Assembly (NCBI GenBank): GCA_002400405.1
Contig: DHFM01000024.1
Location: forward strand, 1-16,763
Length of the DNA: 16,763 nucleotides
From: Candidatus Moranbacteria bacterium UBA4824
GTDB lineage: Bacteria; Patescibacteriota; Minisyncoccia; Moranbacterales; UBA2206
Direction: 5' to 3'
The notes under the pieces: generated by a model
Databases searched by the model: none
What the model was told of the DNA's origin: nothing
Seen by the model: the letters and a program-made list of their open reading frames with translations, nothing else
Position numbers and translations under genes: made by a program
In this document: positions 13,251 to 16,763 of the stretch, piece by piece
Position numbering within the stretch: the first letter of the stretch is position 1
Layout of the letters: the number at the start of each line of letters is the position of its first letter

Positions 13251-14361
13251 ATTTTTTTTCCTCTACCCTGTTAAATTCTTTCAACTCCTTATCAATATAT
13301 TCTTTTATTCTGGCCTTGAATATCTCTTTGTCAAATTTCAAAACTCTTTGCCGGATATAGCGCGAATCATAATCAGAATTTTTAAATTTCTTAACTGCCG
13401 AAACTAAATCCTCCACTGTTTGATGCGCAAAAAAAACGCCCGTTTTCCCCTCTTCCATGTGTTCTGGAATATCACCACCTCTATACGCAATGAGAGGCGT
13501 GCCTGAGGCCATTGCCTCAATAGCGGTGAGTCCAAAATCTTCCTCTTGAGGAAAGATAAAGGCCTGACAGCGAGAAAAATATTTTCGCAATTCTTCGTCA
13601 CTAACCCGACCAAGAAATTGGATATTTGGCCCAGCGATTTTTTGAAGTCTTTTCATTTCTGGTCCGCGACCAAGAATCTTAAGCGGTAATCCTAATTTAT
13701 TAAAAGCACTAATGGCGATATCAAAACGCTTATACGCCATAAGACGCCCGGCAATCAAAAAATAGTCATCTTTTTCTTGGCTAATTTTGAAGTCATTTAC
13801 GTTAACCGGAGGATTTATCACCACAGATTCGCGTCTGAAATATTTTCTTATCCGACGTGCCACAAAATTAGAATTAGCAATTATTTTGTCCGGCCGATCA
13901 GCACTCACTCGATCCCATAAGCGAATATAATTCATAAAAAATGGCACTAGTTTTTTGATAAAATTAGGAAAATAAAAATCGCGATTATATTTTTGGCAAT
14001 CGTCCCAAGCAAAACGCATTGGTGTGTGCATATAACAAATATGCAAAGTTTTTGGACCAGTAATTATTCCTTTGGCAAAACTAGAAGAATCAGACAGCAC
14101 AATATCATAATCAGAAAAATCAAATTGTTCAATTGCAAAGGGCATAAATTGCGGGAAGATGCGATGCCTGGCCACCGCAAAGGGAATTTTTTGCAAAAAA
14201 GAAGTTGTGATTTTTTTGTCAGCAAAACTACCGTGCATTAATTTTTTGCTATACACTAATGTATAAATTGGTGCGTAAGGAAAAAGCTCACAAAAAGCTT
14301 CCAGCACTTTTTCTGCCCCACCATTTTGCACAAGATAATCGTGAACTAAAGCAATACGCAT
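13234..14361 (-). CDS. GT4-family glycosyltransferase (first in operon)
   Basis: A 375-residue GT-B enzyme. The start MRIALVHDYLVQNGGAEKV (ATG 14361) is the usual family start; an in-frame ATG nine codons upstream (14388) would reach into the repeat-rich spacer and is less likely. Features: CYMHTPMRFAWDD (about 109-121), AGRLMAYKRFD (204-214) and QEEDFGLTAIEAMASGTPLI (272-291) with the E274/E282 donor pair, then GGDIPEHMEEGKTGVFF. The GGAEKV and HTPMRFAWD motifs are typical of mannosyltransferase-like GT4 enzymes of O-antigen and capsule loci. Its 3' end overlaps the next glycosyltransferase gene by 17 bases, pointing to translational coupling. Confidence 0.9.
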   Translation of the reverse strand: MRIALVHDYLVQNGGAEKVLEAFCELFPYAPIYTLVYSKKLMHGSFADKKITTSFLQKIPFAVARHRIFPQFMPFAIEQFDFSDYDIVLSDSSSFAKGIITGPKTLHICYMHTPMRFAWDDCQKYNRDFYFPNFIKKLVPFFMNYIRLWDRVSADRPDKIIANSNFVARRIRKYFRRESVVINPPVNVNDFKISQEKDDYFLIAGRLMAYKRFDIAISAFNKLGLPLKILGRGPEMKRLQKIAGPNIQFLGRVSDEELRKYFSRCQAFIFPQEEDFGLTAIEAMASGTPLIAYRGGDIPEHMEEGKTGVFFAHQTVEDLVSAVKKFKNSDYDSRYIRQRVLKFDKEIFKARIKEYIDKELKEFNRVEEKKYENLY

Positions 14362-14363
14362 AA

Positions 14364-14443
14364 GCGATACTAACAATGCGAATTTCATGCGAATGATGCG
14401 AAATTATTCGTGGCATTCGCATGCATTCGTAAATTCGCATCGC
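14364..14443. repeat. GCGAAT-rich interrupted inverted repeat
   Basis: ATGCGAATTT (14376-14385) pairs with AAATTCGCAT (14431-14440), and CATGCGAATG (14386-14395) pairs with CATTCGCATG (14414-14423); a seven-base bulge (14424-14430) breaks the right arm. GCGAT/ATCGC (14364-14368/14439-14443) can extend it. It fills the spacer between the sugar-phosphate transferase and the first glycosyltransferase and could slow transcription or protect mRNA. Confidence 0.6.
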
Positions 14444-14445
14444 TA

Positions 14446-15861
<1,416 letters not shown>

Positions 15862-15863
15862 TT

Positions 15864-16007
15864 ACCCTGTTAAATAAGATTTGAGTCTCTATTTGAGAAA
15901 CAACTTATTATAAAATAAAATATTTCTATTTACAAATATTCCCACCCTAATTTACTCAAATCTTAATTTTAAATTTTTACAAAAATTTAAAATTTATTTA
16001 ACAGGGT
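15864..16007. repeat. Inverted-repeat element between the polysaccharide operon and rnpB
   Basis: The ends ACCCTGTTAAATAA (15864-15877) and TTATTTAACAGGGT (15994-16007) are perfect inverted repeats. Inside, AAGATTTGAGT (15876-15886) pairs with ACTCAAATCTT (15954-15964), and a 14-bp AT-only hairpin spans 15965-15994. The operon promoter sits in the middle. The motif TTTAACAGGGT also occurs at the end of the first glycosyltransferase gene (about 13264-13275). It looks like a small MITE-like element or a regulatory leader; no coding capacity. Confidence 0.55.
15907..15935 (-). promoter_or_regulatory. Candidate promoter of the polysaccharide operon
   Basis: On the minus strand TTGTAA (15930-15935) and a perfect TATAAT (15907-15912) are 17 bases apart. 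Transcription would start near 15900 and the leader of about 40 bases would include one arm of the inverted repeat. Confidence 0.6.
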
Positions 16008-16053
16008 GAATTCCAAATATATATCAAGGCAAATCTATAAGCCGGATTTTGTG

Positions 16054-16136
16054 CCAATTTTGTCTTTGATCCGCCAGCTGGCGGAGAAAAGCTACAAAAT
16101 TGAGCATCCCGCAAAGCGGGATAGCTCCAAAACTGG
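16054..16136 (-). repeat. Enlarged branched helix in RNase P RNA (P19 position)
   Basis: CCAATTTTG (16054-16062) pairs with CAAAACTGG (16128-16136), enclosing two GC-rich hairpins: TCCGCCAGCTGGCGGA (16070-16085) and ATCCCGC/GCGGGAT (16106-16112/16116-16122). It lies between the P2 3' strand and the P4 3' strand, where the optional P19 helix occurs in some RNase P RNAs. Confidence 0.65.
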
Positions 16137-16378
16137 TAATAGTCATTTATCTAGCCCCGTCATTACTGGCGGGATCAAGCGGCACTTCCCGTTTTTAGCT
16201 AAAAAAACAGGACACGACCTTGCATTCAGGTAAGGATTTAGCCGTTTCACCCCAATATTACTATTGGATTCGCCCCGCCTCGTCGGCGGGGTGCTCAACC
16301 TCTCGGTTTCGCACGTCTCTGCTCGCACCTCTTAGATTGCTCTAGACGGGTATTACCCGCTACCAGCTGAATCAACAA

Positions 16379-16448
16379 ACGAATTACGAATTCAATACGT
16401 ATTTAATTTATTCGTAATTAGTACATTCGTACTAAATTCGTAATTCGT
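16379..16448. repeat. Palindromic insertion in the RNase P specificity region
   Basis: ACGAATTACGAATT (16379-16392) and AATTCGTAATTCGT (16435-16448) are 14-bp perfect inverted arms; TTAGTAC/GTACTAA forms an inner hairpin near 16417-16435. The composition is AT-rich and unlike the rest of the RNA. It sits between the P4 5' strand and a CGGGTAATACCCG hairpin, in a part of the molecule that tolerates length changes. Confidence 0.7.
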
Positions 16449-16528
16449 AGAGATCCACAAATGTCCGGACTTTCCTCCCCGATTTTAATCGGGGCGACTA
16501 TCCAATTTGCCTTGGTATATACCTAAAA

Positions 16529-16556
16529 ACTTTATTCATAAACTTAAAAAGCTCAA
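16529..16556 (-). promoter_or_regulatory. Candidate rnpB promoter
   Basis: On the minus strand TTGAGC (16551-16556) and TAAAGT (16529-16534) are 16 bases apart and would place the start at the RNA 5' end near 16523. A perfect TATAAT further up (16598-16603) lacks a good -35 and is an alternative. Confidence 0.3.
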
Positions 16557-16645
16557 ATTTATGCGTATTTAAGCCAAAATTTTAAGGTTCTTTCCTAATT
16601 ATATTAGCATAACACATGCAATCTGTAAAGTATAATCTTTCTTCC

Positions 16646-16763
16646 TTACCCCCCAATCTTCTTCACCCACCCAAAGGTAGATTCAAAGTTTTGGATGATG
16701 AGGTCAAGAACTGATTGTTGTTTAGTCGGAGTGAGTAAGGAATAGTTTTCTGAGACTGAGACA
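16646..16763 (-). CDS. C-terminal end of an unidentified protein, cut by window edge
   Basis: An open frame on the minus strand enters from the window edge and gives 38 residues ending in QNFESTFGWVKKIGG before a TAA at 16646-16648. The amphipathic SVLDLIIQNFESTFGW stretch looks like real protein, and the noncoding rnpB upstream region follows it. Too short to name a family; it could also be a chance open frame. Confidence 0.35.
   Translation of the reverse strand, partial: VSVSENYSLLTPTKQQSVLDLIIQNFESTFGWVKKIGG

Larger units (their letters stand above)
16018..16523 (-). ncRNA. rnpB: RNase P RNA, type A-like, with expansions
   Basis: On the minus strand the conserved 5' part GGAGGAAAGTCCGGAC (P4 5' strand), a GCGAGCAGAGACG-type middle (16306-16324 region), GGTGAAACGGC and the 3' part AAATCCGGCTTATAG (P4 3' strand) are all in order. 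P1 forms from CAAGGCAAAT near 16514 and ATTTGCCTTG near 16025; P2 from GATAGTC and GACTAT. This is the catalytic RNA that trims tRNA 5' ends. At roughly 500 bases it is clearly longer than the usual 350-400 because of inserted palindromes at 16054-16136 and 16379-16448. The ends are approximate (within about ten bases). Confidence 0.93.

Noticed and set aside
14362..14388. Upstream ATG for the first glycosyltransferase
   Set aside because: It falls in the GCGAAT inverted repeat. Family members start at MRIALVHDY-like sequence.
16006..16328. Open frames across 16006-16233 (plus) and 16143-16328 (minus)
   Set aside because: They lie wholly in or over the RNase P RNA gene, whose conserved motifs are clear.

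Overview
The window is AT-rich and its gene set fits an ultra-small Patescibacteria/CPR bacterium, most likely a Parcubacteria-like lineage. The evidence for this is a DUF4012 protein next to a MurJ flippase and GT4 glycosyltransferases, a bacterial type-A-like RNase P RNA enlarged by palindromic inserts, short palindromes inserted in frame into genes, and the standard genetic code with mostly TAA stops. The lineage call is inference from gene content, not from a phylogeny.

Left edge (1-1938, minus strand): the N-terminus of lepA, a free-standing LAGLIDADG endonuclease whose end overlaps the lepA start, and a Xer/integron-type tyrosine recombinase.

Centre (about 1940-6835, plus strand): this is the key discovery of the window. 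Divergent from the recombinase lies what reads as an integron-like gene-cassette array. Three attC-like sites (2808-2956, 4449-4575, 6061-6213) separate head-to-tail cassettes. For each complete cassette the 7-mer at its start (GTTATCG, GTTAAAC, GTTATGT) is the exact reverse complement of the 7-mer that opens the attC at its own end (CGATAAC, GTTTAAC, ACATAAC), the rule for integron cassettes. Unlike textbook cassettes, the complementarity runs on for 25-32 positions and carries the same two-base mismatch (AA opposite CA) at the same place in all three. The recombinase lacks the extra domain typical of IntI but ends in an IntI-like SPLD tail. Cargo: a VTT/TVP38-type membrane protein; a kinase-fold (APH-like) protein with an altered catalytic loop; a small membrane protein plus a Na+/Ca2+-exchanger-type antiporter; and two further small membrane proteins in a last unit with no closing attC. 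Cassettes 2 and 3 also share a 5' leader element and a covarying 3' hairpin with a C-rich loop.

Right part (6836-15861, minus strand): a tight, partly overlapping operon for surface polysaccharide and envelope: a polyprenyl-phosphate sugar-phosphate transferase, three GT4 glycosyltransferases, a DUF4012 membrane protein and MurJ. The first enzyme loads a sugar phosphate on the lipid carrier, the GT4 enzymes would extend it, and a flippase moves lipid-linked precursors across the membrane.

Right edge (15864-16763): a promoter-bearing inverted-repeat element, the RNase P RNA gene (minus strand) with an enlarged branched helix and a palindromic insertion, and the C-terminal end of an unidentified gene.
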